Below are positions 1 through 13,471 of a stretch of 64,000 bases of DNA, piece by piece. The notes below the pieces were generated by a model. The model made no database searches. It saw only the letters and a program-made list of their open reading frames with translations, and was not told the DNA's origin. The stretch lies in assembly GCA_036768485.1 (NCBI GenBank), contig JAVLUZ010000695.1:145001-209000 (forward strand). The letters are read 5' to 3'. Both the position numbers and the translations under genes were made by a program. The DNA is from Mermis nigrescens. Its lineage: Eukaryota; Nematoda; Enoplea; Mermithida; Mermithidae. The number at the start of each line of letters is the position of its first letter. Position 1 is the stretch's first letter.

Positions 1-124
1 GTTTAAATAAGGCCTCGATGCGTTGTTGTTGCTCCCGTAATAAAATATCGGATAAAACCGAATGATTGTAAACCGGCGTAAGGTTATCGGCTAAAAATGA
101 TCCAATTTTAAAGTAGTAATTTTT
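1..124 (-). CDS. Gene B, exon 4 (partial, runs off window)
   Basis: A 41-codon open stretch read on the minus strand from 124 to the window edge. It begins right after a good acceptor (ctgcag at 125-130) in phase 0, translates as KNYYFKIGSFLADNL and ends with a polar, probably helical stretch LLREQQQRIEALFK. Codon use looks protein-like and differs from the A/T-runs around it. The phase agrees with the exon ending at 9675, so I place it as the next exon of the same gene after an intron of about 9.5 kb; missed exons between them are possible. I do not recognise the family. The protein continues beyond the window. Confidence 0.45.
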
Positions 125-179
125 CTGCAGTTTGCACTTTGTTCAATTTACACTCGATAGGAAAAATTGTTTATAACGA

Positions 180-300
180 TAAGAACAATCGAAATGAATA
201 AAAAAATAAATAAACAAACAAATAAAAATAAATAAAATAAATAAATAAAAAATAAAAAATAAACTAAATAAAATAAATATAAAAAATTAATAAATAAACA
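180..300. repeat. A/T low-complexity tract
   Basis: Degenerate AAAT/AAATA repeats. No coding signal. Confidence 0.7.
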
Positions 301-1249
301 ATCTTTATCTAGCGTAGCTAGAAAACGAAAGACTTTCGGTATACTCTATACGCTCCGAAATATTTTGCTAGTGTTTACACAATTAAGAACTTTTACATAA
401 TCAGATTTATGCCAGAAACTTAAAGGTCTAATTAACACATTTAGTAAGAAAACCTTTAAAACGCGTATTCTTTGAAAATCCCTAAATACACTCAATATCG
501 TAAAAGTTGGTAATTTCGAAATTTTAAAAAATTTTAAGAATCTCAAGAATATTTATTTCTCGAATTTGTACAATTTCTAAAATCCGCACGTTCCGCCTGA
601 ACATATCCTAAATTCCAAATCGAGTTTTCTGCGAAATCCCATGAAATCCAAAATTTCCAAAAAATAGGTAAAGTAAATAATTAAAAAATTGATAAAAAAA
701 TAATTAAACAAAATAATAAATTACTAGCGAAATATTCAAAAAACAATAAAGTAGATAATTACAGCGAAAACGAAATTTAAGAAAAAAGTTAATTAATTAA
801 TTAATAATTAATTAATGTACATAAGCAAATAATTAAAATAAATAATTTAATATCTAGAATGACAAAATTTTAATATGCAGAGAATGACAAACAAAAAAAA
901 TGTAATAATAAATCATTTAGTGGGAATCGCTCGATTTGCACGAATGCAAAAGAGTCGGAATAAAAAAGAAAAGGAACAGATTAATTGGAAAGAAACACAA
1001 CAAAAACGGCAAATATTAAGAAGAAAAAATAACGAGAAACGTTAACTCGTTTAATTTGAATTTAATTTTTCGGTACTCGATTTGAACAAGCGACAGAAAC
1101 ACCTTACAAATCCAGTTAGTTTAAGCAGCTTTTGTCATTCACAAATCGCACAAATAAAGATGAATAGCAACCTATGTAGTTCCTCTGTTTCTTTTATACT
1201 AACAGCATGCCTCATTTATTTACCTTTTATTCATTTATGTATTTATTTA

Positions 1250-2385
<1,136 letters not shown>

Positions 2386-2814
2386 TTTTCTTCTATTACG
2401 ATTACTAACGAATTTAGGACTTAGCGAATTAAATTTGCAAAAGCGGTAAAGCAAGTATTTCGCAGAGTTCACTACAAAATCGATAGGACACGTAGTTTAC
2501 AACAAAGCGAAGTAAAATCGTAGCGTTTTTCTCTAGTTAATTTAATATTAGACGCATTGTTAAAGATTGAAGTAGCATTCGAAATGCAATAAATCGCAAC
2601 GCAATTTCAGAAAAATTAGACAGCTTTAAAACAATCGCTATTATATACGATCTTGGAAAGGGAGTTTGGAGGATTTTACCCCCATTCCTACCCAGAAAAA
2701 TTTTCACCCCCGCAATAATTTTTTCACCCCCTCCTCCTCCAGAATTGGCAATTTTTTTAAAGTTACCAAAATTTTCTACAAATTTGCATAAAAATGCTTT
2801 CTTAAGCGTTTTTA

Positions 2815-2990
2815 GCAATATATTTGCTCGAAAGTGCCAAATTTTCGGCGCTCCGCGCCATTAGACTCATGTTTTGACTATATTTTGTTCAATTTGATAC
2901 GACTTTTTTTGATTTTTTTCGAAAATTTTTTTTTGCTCAGAAAGATTGAGCATATTTTAAAAAGGGGGGGGGTAGATGATGTTCTATTTT
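2815..2990. repeat. Dispersed repeat M4, partial copy
   Basis: Carries the GC palindrome (ggcgctccgcgcc near 2846) followed by the same 'actcatgttttgactatattttgttcaa'-type flank seen at 37250, 51930 and 56540. It is part of a roughly 300-bp non-autonomous repeat family. Confidence 0.6.
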
Positions 2991-3448
2991 TTGCCCAAAA
3001 ATGGCGAAAAAACAGGTGCCTAAAAATAGCCTAAGGTGCTAAATTTGGCCGAAAATCTGAAGAAGTGAAAAAGCTCGATGTTTGGCTGGGGATAGGGATG
3101 ACTTACCCTTGGAGGAGCATACATGTGATAGGGGGGAGTTTGCGAAAGGGGTCCCCCACTGGAAGTCGGACGTCGCCCCATCCTCCTAAAGTCTGAAAAT
3201 TTTTGACCCCAACCCGATTTTATGGAAAAAGTTGCATTTTTGGCCATTTTTACGTGTTTTTTGGCATTTTGGCCAAAACTTAAAGAGGCTATTACCCCCT
3301 ACCCCATAAAGATGGACGGGGACCCCCACCCGAAATTTCGAGCCGTTACATGTACAGGGTAGAGGAATCTCATGCATCCCCTCTAACAAGTACAATTCAT
3401 TGACTACAGTTAAACTGCTTGAAATTTTGGCCCATTCCGGAGGTGCAT

Positions 3449-3600
3449 GACTATAGGTGGGCGGCACCGAAATTCCGGGGGGTCAAGATTTTTCAAAGGT
3501 TAAAAAATGACCTTAAAAACGGTGGTGCGGCGAAAAAACACCATTTTTCAACGTTTCTCATCGATCACTATCCATTGGCATCAAAAAATTGCGAAAAAAA
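3449..3600. repeat. Dispersed repeat M1, partial copy (reverse)
   Basis: Shares the M1 core: GGTGGGCGGCACCGAAATTC at one end, then the AAACACCATTTTTCAACG and CACTATCCATTGGCATCAAA segments. The second end is missing. Confidence 0.7.
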
Positions 3601-3604
3601 TACA

Positions 3605-6135
3605 GCAAAGGTTCCAAAAAACTCGAAAGAACATACAAAAAAATTAAAAACGTTGAATTTAGGCCAATTTTTATGTAAAAAATCCCAATTACCTTCTTCA
3701 ATTTTTCCCCCTGTATTGAAATACCACTGAAGCCGAATATTGGACGCGTTCAGCGAAAAGCGGTCCAATTTCCAGAAATTTCGCGAAACGCAAGGATATA
3801 ACAGAATTTGGTACTTTTTCCCAAATTTGCCTGAAAAAATTTCGGTCGGGTAAAACAAAAAACGCATCATTGTAATGCAAATGGGTTAAAATTTGAGCGA
3901 ATGTACATATTTTTATAATAATTCAATTATAGGCCAATTTATGCATTTTTAATTATGAACTAACAAAAGTGGCACAATGGTACAATAACAAACATAGTTA
4001 ATAAGTTATTCTACTTGCATATATAGTTTTTTAATAGCAAAGGTCAAAAGGTCAATTTTTCTAAAACGTGTAGAACAGCAATGGAGAGGCTTCAGAATAG
4101 AGACATTTACATTATGAGTCCTGAAAAAATTAGTATTTTTGAGTCCGATCCAATTTTTATCAATTATCTAGATAATTATACTTTTTTTGATCGTTTTTTC
4201 GTTTAATTTTGCTTTTTTTAAATTTTTACAGTTCATATAAGTTTTTCTCAATTTATTTTTTTAGTTGTTGTTTTTCTATTAATTATCCGATTTAGTACTT
4301 TTTGATGTTCTAATAAATGGAAGATTTTTTCAATAAAAAAGGTCTTCCTTGACCCTATAATTAGCGACCAAGGTAAAAATAAGACTATCAAATCGCGGAA
4401 ACTAAAAGCAAGCGAACGAAGCGAAAACAAAAATATGCAACAGATAGTTTTGAGCGATATGGAACTTTAAAAAAAAATATTTAAAAACACTTGAAAAATG
4501 AATTATAAATGTTGAAATTAATAAAACAAATATCTGCTTATTTATAAATAAATAAACAAATTAATTAATTATAATTAATTAATTAAATCCTTATAAAATT
4601 TTAAAACGGTTAAAATTTTAAATTAGGCAAAGTTAAAATTTTCGACCCGTTATCAAAAATCATGAGTTGTCTCAAATCGGTTCAAAGTACATAATATTAA
4701 ATTATATCTACCTGCCGGAACAATACGTAATAAGGGCTTAAGGGTATCTGACGAATTTTCCACCCAAAATTCGACACTTTTAACCAAATCGCTTGATCTC
4801 AACGATGCACCGATAATGGATAAGAATTTGGCCCTTTTTCTATGATAATTCTGATTCAAATGGTCTCGATAGGTCAGCATTGCCTGTTAAAATGCACGAA
4901 TGAGGGATTTTTAAAAATTTTTAAAAATAGGGATAAAAAATTTAAAAAAACTCAATTTTGTTCAAAATTCCGGTATAATTTCATTTTTCAATATAATCTC
5001 CTAATATTCAATTCAAAAAATTTTTATCTCTCCTGACATATTTTTCGTACATATTTTGCAGTAAAATGCGTCATATTTTCATTAAAAAACTGTTTTACGG
5101 TTCTACAGCTATTTTTCCGTTGGTTTTAAATTTTTTGAATCAAAAAAATATAAATATACTCGTATATACATATTTTAATTCTCTTCCATATTACAAAAAA
5201 AAATTTTTTGTTCCCAAATTTGGCCGACTCCTTTAATAAATTTTTCGCTTCTACTCTTCGGTCGGAATGATATGAAATTTCATTTCAATTTTTCGCAAGA
5301 GTCGCCAAAAGATAAAATATACTTGCGCAAAAAATGCTAAACAAGGTCTCCCACGTCATTTTTTCTAAATAGTAGCAATGTCAAAATTTGGCAAATTCCA
5401 AAATTTCAAAAAATAAATGACATAATTTCAAAAATTTCGAATTTCGAACAAAAAGTTTTCTAATATATTGTTGTTTTGCTAACCTTGTTACACGTGTAAA
5501 AGGCGAAATTCTGCCAAAATGCCGTAAATAATTAAAATTTTGATAAATTTGATAAATTTAAAAAAACGAAATGCATTTTTACAAATATATACATACACGT
5601 ATCATAAAAGTGGCATAACGCGGCCCAAATGGGCAAAAATGGTAAAAAAAACCGTAATCCTGCCACGCAAAAAACGTGTTATATAAGTAAGTTATTTCAT
5701 TCCATTTTTAAAGATTTTTGTATGATCATTTTCGGTGTTTCGTTTCATAGATATCTTTAACATGCAACTTGTACTTTACGGAAATACACCGATCTACTGC
5801 AATTTTTACGCATGTTTTTCGGTCGAAATACGTAAGTTACATAGATGGCTTAAAAATCCGGGCAAAATTGTTCATCGGCATCAAAATCCGATAAAAACTA
5901 ATTTCTAGACTAGAAAGGATTGAAATCGCGCGTGCAAATATGTAGAGTCTGGAGGTCAGCCAATAATATGGGGTCCGCGGGGAATTTTTGGTTTTTTAAC
6001 AAACTAAAAAAACTAAAAAAATTTTAAAAAATTGAAAATAATAAAAATAAAAAATTTAAAAAATAAACTAAAAAATAAAAAATTTGAATAAAATAAAATA
6101 AAATAAAATAAATTTAAAAAAATAAAACCCCATAC
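3605..6135. other. No gene recognised
   Basis: AT-rich sequence without an exon I can support. It is presumably part of the long intron of gene B between 124 and 9675. Open frames here are short, T/A-rich and without protein-like composition. Confidence 0.5.
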
Positions 6136-6139
6136 CCCA

Positions 6140-6250
6140 TATTTTTATGACTCGCTCGTCGCCTTTAGCTGTACGTTTTTACTCTATTGACCGCACGTCT
6201 TATTACTCTCTTGTAATTACGCAATAAATTATTTCAGTTCAGTTCTTTTT
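6140..6250 (+). repeat. Retroposon-like tail repeat, copy 1
   Basis: About 105 bp running from ATGACTCGCTCGTCGCCTTT to AATAAATTATTTCAGTTCAG. It matches 22190-22311, where the same sequence forms the 3' part of an insertion bounded by a short duplication. It resembles the 3' end of a LINE or SINE. Confidence 0.5.
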
Positions 6251-6565
6251 ATTCCGTACTAGGCTGCTACTAGGGATCGACCGGAGGTCCATTTTTTTCC
6301 TCCGGGCCGGAGCCGGAGCTCCGGCCATCGTCACCTCCGGCTCCGGCCGGAGCCGGAGCCGGAGGCCGGAGGCCGAAGGCCGGAGGTGAACTTAGAATTT
6401 TCAGTGAACTAGAATTTTAAATATAATTCATATGATGTATAGTATATAGGTTTGTATAAATACATTGCTCATGAATAAGTAAAAGATCTGTAGAAGTGAA
6501 TGTTTATTATCTAGCCATGCATTTATATGTACTAAAATATTGCGACTATATTAATTATTTTTCAA

Positions 6566-6680
6566 TTAATTGTCATCAGCGATTTCTTCATCTTCCATTT
6601 CCATATCAGACGAAGCACTGTCACTGTCCGATTTGTAAGGCTCAAAATATATGATATAATATTTCACCAATGGTGCATTC
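6566..6680 (-). pseudogene. Remnant of hAT-1 coding sequence (acidic C-terminal tail)
   Basis: Read on the minus strand, this is an open stretch ending at TAA (6566-6568). It encodes a hydrophobic segment (VKYYIIYFEP) followed by the Ser/Asp/Glu-rich tail SDSDSASSDMEMEDEEIADD. An acidic tail shortly before one TIR fits the C-terminus of a degraded transposase. A similar acidic tail lies at the end of hAT-4 (21394-21518). An upstream in-frame stop shows it is not intact. Confidence 0.4.
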
Positions 6681-6694
6681 ACAATGCCACATTA

Positions 6695-7907
6695 GTGTTC
6701 ACTAGGGATGCAGGGATACCCGCACCCGCTATTACCCGCTTCTTTTTTGGTACCCGCACCCGCTATTCCAAAATTTTGCTACCCGCTCCCGCTAAAAATA
6801 TCGTGATAAAACAGCGGGTGGCGGATAATAATATTTAGAATTTACGAAAAGACAAAACGATTCTAAGGCAGTGGCACGTGAATGAAAAAACCAAAATGTA
6901 TAGCAGTGACATCTAATGTACCAGTACAAATAAGAAAAGCAAACATCTACTTGTAATGAGTCATATTTTTAGGTACCCACTGGACTGCAGATACGTGTTC
7001 AAGCTCTCTTATGGTTAATTCCAATTATGCGAATTATGCTTTTTAAAAAAAGAGGAGTCTATGTGTCAGTCTTTACGTGCATCAGTTTAACCACTCTAGC
7101 GTGTGTAGAAAGATTTTGCAGCAATGTATTGTACACTGCTTTTTTAAGACGAAATGGGACGTTTTGGCGCCGCCGTTTAGGCGCCACACTCTTTGTAATA
7201 TTATTAATTATTAACATTCATTTATGAATAAAGTATAATACAGATTCCGAAAGCCCATTCAATTCTCTACGTGATGGTACAAATTACTTTTAGAATATCT
7301 CTGAATTTAGTGAGATAATCAAACGCATCTAAAAATACACTGGATTTTCTACGGTTTTTCAGTCGTACACAAACGAATACTCATCGGATCGAAAAGTACA
7401 ATATGCTATTTTGTAGCTTGTAGAACCTGCTTTCTGAATATATAATTTACTTTCAAATTGCCTCAAAGTTATTTTAATTAATATAATTTATAAGTTGCTG
7501 GCGCCAAAGCGTCGTAGACCCTTTTAAGAAGAGAATGACAACAACAAATGGCTAAACATTTTATTCTGCAAAGTGCGAATATATTACTCATTTTGGTCAA
7601 TGCTTCAATCATTGACAATTTACTTATTTTTAATCTGCAAATTTAATCCATTGAGAGTTAGTCTGCAAATAAAAAGACTATCAGCTTGACGATTAATATG
7701 AATTTTAAACGCAGTAAATAACTGCATTAAGTGGACGAAAAAATTGTGCATTTTTAGCCCTATTTATTTTATGCTATATCTCACTGCTAAACCCGCCACC
7801 CGTACCCGCTATTTTTAAGGTGCGACACCCGCACCCGCTAAAGCAAAATTTTGGCACCCGCACCCGCTATTCAAAAAATGTGCACCCGCTGCATCCCTAG
7901 TGTTCAC
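6695..7907. mobile_element. hAT element hAT-2, nested inside hAT-1
   Basis: The element spans 6703-7899. Its ends read TAGGGATGCAG inward, flanked by a perfect 8-bp duplication GTGTTCAC (6695-6702 and 7900-7907). Subterminal tandem ACCCGC units occur at both ends (about 6718-6830 and 7790-7890). The interior has no transposase open frame I recognise, so it is probably non-autonomous. Confidence 0.9.
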
Positions 7908-8589
7908 ATTCACAGCTTCACATATTAAACCTGTGTTTGTACAAATTCACAAAATAAGCAATCTGAGTGCTAAGCTTCAAAAGAAAAGAAGAGCATTAAA
8001 GCATTGAATGATTCGCTTCAAAAAACCTCCGGCCTCCGGCCCCTTTTTTGTACCTCCGGCCGCCGGAGGCCGGAGGACCAAAAAATGGCCGGAGGAGCCG
8101 GAAGGCCGGAGCCGGAGCCGGAGCTCGGTCGATCCCTAGCTGCTACCATATATAAATGTACAGCATGGGAATCTGAAGTCGGTCAAAAAAAATTATTTTT
8201 AAAAATTTAGCGTTTTGAGATCGCCAGACCGCTTAAAAAACACTTTTTCAACGATTTTTCGAAAAATCGATAAGTTTGCGGGAGATCGGATGGCCCTTTT
8301 GTGGGGCTCCAGCTGTCATTCCAGGGGTCAAAGCCCTCTCTCAAGAACACGCATAGATTTATGATGACTTCTACTTGTAGTAATTGTTACAAAAGTTTAA
8401 AATTAAAATTTAATTTAAAAATTTGAAGAAGCTGCTTAAATGGAAGATGTATCGGAAAATGCCAATTTTTTTACTAGAAAAAAAAAACAAAAAAATTGGC
8501 ATTTAAATGAATGAATGAGAAATTTGGAGAAACGTAACAATGGATGAATAGGGCCAAAATTGGAATTGCGAAAAAACGAAAAGACTATT

Positions 8590-9674
8590 ATTCGTACTAG
8601 AGCTGTGCCGGGGCCGCCTTTTTTGCCGGGGCCGGGGCCGGGGCCGGGGCCTGGCCGGGGCCAAGTAAAGCGTGCTTTACCGTGTTTATAGTACGACCCT
8701 ACCCTACCCCTTATACCTATGAACATATATATTCTTGCTAGTAGATATGCGCGTCAAGCGTTAATATTTGTTGGGATTACAAGATATAACAGAACATGGG
8801 CATTGGGAGGCTTGAGACGTGGGCGTGGGGGGTTAGGGGTATGCATCCCCCCAGAAGTTGGAATACCCCCCATAATTCAATTTTTGAAATTTTTTTGCTT
8901 TTTTAGCGATTTTTTGATGCCAAGGGATAGTGCTCGACGAGAAACGTCGGAAAATGGTGTTTTTCACCACCACCCCCTAGAAATTTTTTCACACTCCCAA
9001 AATTTCGGTGCTGCCCACCTAAGGTCTAGAGACCCCAGAATTCACACTCTCCCCCAAAAAAAAATCCGCTAGACGCCCCAGAAATTGATTTTCAGAATTT
9101 TTTTGTGTTTCTGCGATTTTTTGAGGCTAATGGATAGCTCTCATTGAGAAACGCAAGAAAACGGTGTTTTTTCGCCCTACCATATATTATCAGGCGCTTT
9201 TTGACTTCGAAAAGTTTTGGAACCCTATAATTTTTGAGCGGCCCATGTATGGATTTAACTCCTCTGACTTGGACGCGTTTTTCAATTAGCTTTACTTCGC
9301 ACTTTTTTAGGCTTATTATTCTATTTGTTCTGATAGACGTAGCTGTCTGCTACCCTGCTACCAAGCAAGCTGGAAAGCTCGGCTATATGAATTGCAATTC
9401 AAAATATGTCAATTTTGATTATTAACTAGAAATTTGCACCAACCTGACATAATAAAATAAAGATTTGAATTAGCAAGATGTGTGGTGTTGCTTGAAATCG
9501 AGCTTGAAGGTAAATCTGCTCAAAACATTATCAATTTTCTACATTATAATCAATTATAACACTGGCCCCGGCCCCGGTGCCGGGGCCAGCCTGGCCCCGG
9601 CCCGGGGCCGGGGCCTAGGCCCCGGCGCCGGGGCCGGGGCCGGGGCCTGGCCCCGGCACAGCTCTAATTCGTAC
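8590..9674. mobile_element. hAT element hAT-3 with GGGGCC ends, next to a gene B exon
   Basis: The element spans 8598-9666. Perfect TIR TAGAGCTGTGCCGGGGCC with a perfect 8-bp TSD ATTCGTAC (8590-8597, 9667-9674). Subterminal GGGGCC/CCCCGG tandem units are at 8620-8665 and 9560-9655. An M1 repeat sits inside. The right TSD copy abuts the inferred splice donor of the gene B exon at 9675-9866. Confidence 0.92.
8815..9024. repeat. Dispersed repeat M1 inside hAT-3
   Basis: Forward copy: starts GTGGGCGTGGGG and ends GGTGCTGCCCACCTAAGG, with a GAAAAATGGTGTTTTTCACC core. Confidence 0.75.
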
Positions 9675-9866
9675 ATCGGGAATTTCGACAGCCAACCGAA
9701 CGCAGGCATCACGTTTTATCAAAGTTTTAAATTCATAATCGTCAATAGCCGTAAACACGTTTGGAGGATGAAATTCGAACGGAATTTCGGCCGATTTCGG
9801 ATCAGGTTGGTCAATTATTGGATAAAACACGTCGAGTGAATGTTTCAGCCAGTTTACATCTCGAAG
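9675..9866 (-). CDS. Gene B, exon 3 (unknown protein)
   Basis: A 64-codon exon read from 9866 to 9675. It starts after the acceptor tatttaccag in phase 0 with LRDVNWLKHSLDVFYPI and ends RLAVEIPD before GTACGAAT, a usable donor. The middle reads FEFHPPNVFTAIDDYEFKTL. Composition is clearly protein-like, balanced in G/C and unlike the surrounding repeats, and the reading frame is free of stops. I do not recognise the family. It continues in phase from the exon at 12279-12397. The donor dinucleotide is the first base pair of the 8-bp duplication made by hAT-3, so the element landed exactly at the exon edge without removing the donor. Confidence 0.55.
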
Positions 9867-9889
9867 CTGGTAAATACGAAAGAACATAC

Positions 9890-10745
9890 ATGTAAACAGG
9901 GGCATGGGGAATCCCTCCAACCAAAGTTGGACGTCCCCCATCAACCCCCCTGTTAAAGAAAATTTTTGAATCCCCCGATTTTTGGGAAAAAATCGAAGTT
10001 TTTTGGCTGTTTTTGGGCGTTTTTTGACCGTTTTTGACCAAAAATTGAAGGTCATTTACCCCCCCGTTTTTGGGAGAAAATCGAATTTTTGGCTGTTTTT
10101 AGGCGTTTTTTGACCGTTTTGACCAAAAATTGAAGGTCATTTACCTCCCCCGTTTTTTGGAAGAAAATCGATTTTTTGGCTGTTTTTAGGCGTTTTGTGA
10201 CCGTTTTTGACCAAAAATTGAAGGTCATTTACTCCCTCCCCAGTTTTTGGGAGAAAATCGAATTTTTTGGCTGTTTTTAGGCGTTTTTTGGCCGTTTTTG
10301 ACCAAAAATTGAAGGTCATTTACTCCCTCCCCAGTTTTTGGGAGAAAATCGAATTTTTGGCTGTTTTTAGGCGTTTTTTGACCGTTTTTGACCAAAAATT
10401 GAAGCTCAATTAATCCCTCCCCAGTTTTTGGGAGAAAATCGAATTTTTTGGCTGTTTTTAGGCGTTTTTTGGCCGTTTTTGACCAAAAATTGAAGGTCAT
10501 TTATCTACCCCCAGTTTTTAGGAGAAAATCGAATTTTTTGGCTGTTTTTAGGCGTTTTTTGGCCGTTTTTGACCAAAAATTGAAGGTCATTTATCTACCC
10601 CCAGTTTTTAGGAGAAAATCGAATTTTTTGGCTGTTTTCAGGCGTTTTTTGGCCGTTTTTGACCAAAAATTGAAGGTCATTTACCCTACCCCTTAAAAAT
10701 GGCCCGGACTCCCCCAAAATTTAAAGCCGCTACATGTAAACAGAA
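9890..10745. repeat. Tandem array of about 88-bp units within repeat family M3
   Basis: About eight imperfect copies (about 9965-10690) of a unit containing GGGAGAAAATCGAATTTTT, GGCTGTTTTTAGGCGTTTTT and GACCAAAAATTGAAGGTCAT. It is flanked by ends containing ACATGTAAACAGGGG and GCCGCTACATGTAAACAGAA. Single-copy relatives of this M3 repeat occur near 3100-3340, 15850-16130, 19850-20170, 30580-30640 and 44480-44720. Open frames through it are artefacts. Confidence 0.9.
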
Positions 10746-10749
10746 GAAT

Positions 10750-11500
10750 CATTCTAGAAGTCGAATAAAATAGAATATCGTCGATTTCAATTATTTTTAT
10801 CGATCATTACTAAAAGACGATACAAATTTGTGAGGAAAAAATCTAAAAACTTCATACCCTTTAAAAAATTTGTAAAACATAAATCTAAAAAGGGACAGAA
10901 AATTCGAAAGAACTCCGGAAGTAAAAATGGGAAGCGAGTACGAAAAACCGAATAGAAAGACAAAAAATGGAGTAAACTTTCGAAAAATTTCAGAATGAGG
11001 GATTTGTACGAACAAAATGACGAAAAAAATCACAATAATGATCCTAGTAAGAGGCAGAATTACTCCATGTTGTTTTAGTTGGGGTTAAGTCAGGTGCTGA
11101 AATTTTGCTTTCTGCTAGGAAAAAAACACAAAAAATTCATTACCAATTTCATTAGCCCATCAATAAATTTAAAATTATACAGTATTATTAAATTATATTT
11201 GTTTTACTGCTTTGCAAACGTCCTTTCACTTTATTCAAAAATACGACGTGGAACCGGAAGTAAGGAGTTCGCACATTTTTGAAAAATACAGCCCCTCAAT
11301 AACGCATAGATTATTAAAAACCCACCGCTAGAAATATTTTCCCTGACATTCTTATAAAATTGTTAAATTTTTTTACCAATATTTTCCTAAATAATTGTCC
11401 TAATATTTCAAATATATTTCCTAATATTCGTATTATTCCATTTTTCTTCATTTTCCATTTTTAATTTCATATTGCAATTGAGCAAGCGCTATGTAAAAAA
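10750..11500. other. No gene recognised
   Basis: Intron sequence of gene B. AT-rich, with no exon-like segment and no clear repeat boundary. Confidence 0.5.
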
Positions 11501-11504
11501 TAGG

Positions 11505-11900
11505 AATAGTCAGCAACATACATGCACAGCATGGGAATTCTGGGGGAGTGAAAACGTGAAGTGCCTTTTTTGGGCCCAAAAATAGCCGGTACGCGTTGAA
11601 AAACATCGTTTTTCGGCGTTTCTGACGATACTCTATCCTTCTAGAACATAAAATCATGAAAAAAATTTCGAAAAAAGTCGAATAAATTGACCAATATGTC
11701 GCTATATATGGCGCGAAGCGCCGAAAATTTGGCGATTTTGAGCAAATAGATAGCCAAAAACCCTTAAAAAGACACTTTCTCTACCAATTTTCAGGTAAGT
11801 TTAGGAATCGCCAATCCTGGAGGGGGTGAAAAATTTTTTGCGGGGGGTGAAAAATGATTCTGCGGGGGGGGGGGTGAAACCCCCGACACCCCCGAAGATC
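11505..11900. repeat. Dispersed repeat M4, long copy
   Basis: Starts at CATACATGCACAGCATGGGA and includes CCTTTTTTGGGCCCAAAAA, a CGTTTTTCGGCGTTTC segment and the palindrome GGCGCGAAGCGCC at about 11710. It matches 56340-56640 closely. G-runs follow at 11820-11875. Confidence 0.7.
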
Positions 11901-12278
11901 ATGTATGGTCAGCAAGATTATTGAGATATTATCGTTTAGAAAATACCTTTAAAAGCGCCTTGATTCTCAAAAACCAGAGCACCCAAAAACTCTATAAAAC
12001 CCCTAAAAACAACCCACTTTTTACTTTCCGTGCAATTTCTCTTTACACTTAAAGTCCGGCCTCTAGTTTTTGGGCTTGATTGTCGTGGCTACACCATGGC
12101 CAGGTGCTACACCACTCAACAGGACCGAATATGTAGTGGTTCGCAATTTTCGGTCGACTTTATTTTGTTCTACACTTTCTTAAATTAATTACGTAAACCA
12201 AGGTAGTAATATTCAATAAAGCCAACGTATATTATGTTATTTTATGTACGTTGAAAAATAATCAGCAAAAGTGTAAAC

Positions 12279-12397
12279 CTTTTTATCAATAACAGCAGAC
12301 ATAGCCGATATATGACGTTGTAATTTTTGAAGCATGTGATCAATTTCCTTATATCCACTGGCGGGCACTTTGTTCTCCTTGAGGACTTCGGATACAG
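12279..12397 (-). CDS. Gene B, exon 2 (unknown protein)
   Basis: Read from 12397 down to 12279: an open stretch AVSEVLKENKVPASGYKEID then HMLQKLQRHISAMSAVIDKK, ending AAAAAG before the donor GTTTAC in phase 0. It looks like an amphipathic helix region. The acceptor is either ttcaatctag at 12398-12400 or gtcctcaag just before GAG at 12377; only the latter joins in phase 0 to the ATG exon at 13472-13498. Too short for standard open-frame lists, but its composition and the flanking splice sites support a real exon. Family not recognised. Confidence 0.5.
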
Positions 12398-13471
12398 CTA
12401 GATTGAACGAAAGGCATGAATTATGAAAGAAATATTAAAAAATTAAAAAATAGTTTAAATTTAAAAAAGGGTCATCGGAAGACAAAAAACACTGTTGCAG
12501 TCAATGGCGGATCTCGGATTTTCTTAGTGGGCGGTATCCCAACTTTCCCAAAAACAGCCAAAAATAGGTCAACAAATTGCCCTTCGCGTGCGTGATAGCG
12601 CTTTTTCGGCGATTTACAATTCTATATTTATTAAAATCTTTTTTGGCGCAACATTTTACCCGCAAAATTTCGAAATTTTCGTCAATTTTGTGCTAAAAAT
12701 CAATGAATTTTTTTGAATCTAGCGAAAATTTGGCGCGAAGCGCCGGACAACTTGTGAAATTTAAACGGAAGCAAGTGTAGAAGCTAGATTTCTTGCGTAT
12801 TTGTAACATTTGACGCTAAACGTAGAAAAATCATGCTTAAAAATAGAAGAAAACTATGCTAAAATAGCTGTTTCTGCTGTTGAAATTGTTTTGAAACCTA
12901 TTCCATTCAGCGAAAAATGGCTTATAGATTGCCCGAAAAGTAAATAAATATCATTAATAGGTATTATCCGGCGCGAAGCGCTGAAAATATAGAGAAATTA
13001 TAGTCGCTGACAGCCAAAATCATTTCAAATTACGTATCCATCCTTTATCTCACCAACTATTTTGGGCCAATGGGGGGGGGGGGGGCGACGACCCACCCCC
13101 CCCCCACCTCAGAGCCGCCCCTAAGTGAAGTTTAAATTTACATTCAAATTCTCTAATTAAACATTTTCGACATTTTAAACGGAATTCAGACTGCTCTTCG
13201 GTTCTATATAATAATTTTTCTAGAAATATTTCGCGTCGTAAAAACTAATAGTACAAAAAGTCGATTTCATTATACCTAGTCACAATCACATATGGGCGTG
13301 TGGGGTCTGGACCCCCTCGGGAATCCGACGGACCCCGCTAAATCGATAGACCCCCAGAATTGATTTTTGGTGCTATTTTTGGCAATTTCGCCCCATCAGA
13401 CCCCCGTCCAAGAATTTGGTCGCTGCCCATGTATGGTCACAATAGGTACAATATACAGTGAAATGACTCAC
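12398..13471 (-). other. Gene B, first visible intron, with a repeat inside
   Basis: About 1.07 kb between the ATG exon and exon 2. It starts with a consensus GTGAGT donor. It contains sequence beginning GGCGGATCTCGGATTTTC (12508) and ending with G/C homopolymers and GAGCCGCCCC (13080-13123), which looks like a non-autonomous transposon, then an M2 repeat (13288-13440). The palindrome GGCGCGAAGCGC occurs at about 12733 and 12971. Confidence 0.4.
13288..13440. repeat. Dispersed repeat M2, reverse copy
   Basis: Runs from CATATGGGCGTGTGGGG to GGTCGCTGCCCATGTATGG with the core GAATTGATTTTTGGTG and TTTGGCAATTTCGCCCCATC. M2 relatives occur at 28101, 36412, 48339 and 59270. Confidence 0.6.

Larger units (their letters stand above)
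6263..8146. mobile_element. hAT element hAT-1 with 8-bp TSD
   Basis: The element spans 6271-8138. Both ends read TAGGGATCGACCG inward and are flanked by a perfect 8-bp duplication GCTGCTAC at 6263-6270 and 8139-8146. An 8-bp TSD with a TAGGG-type TIR is the hAT signature. Just inside each TIR are tandem CCGGAG-type units (about 6290-6390 and 8030-8125). The element is split by a second hAT (6703-7899). A short coding remnant survives at 6566-6680. It lacks an intact transposase. Confidence 0.9.

Noticed and set aside
9981..10696. Lys/Phe-rich open frames with repeated KNGQKTPKNSQK
   Set aside because: Translation of the 88-bp tandem array.
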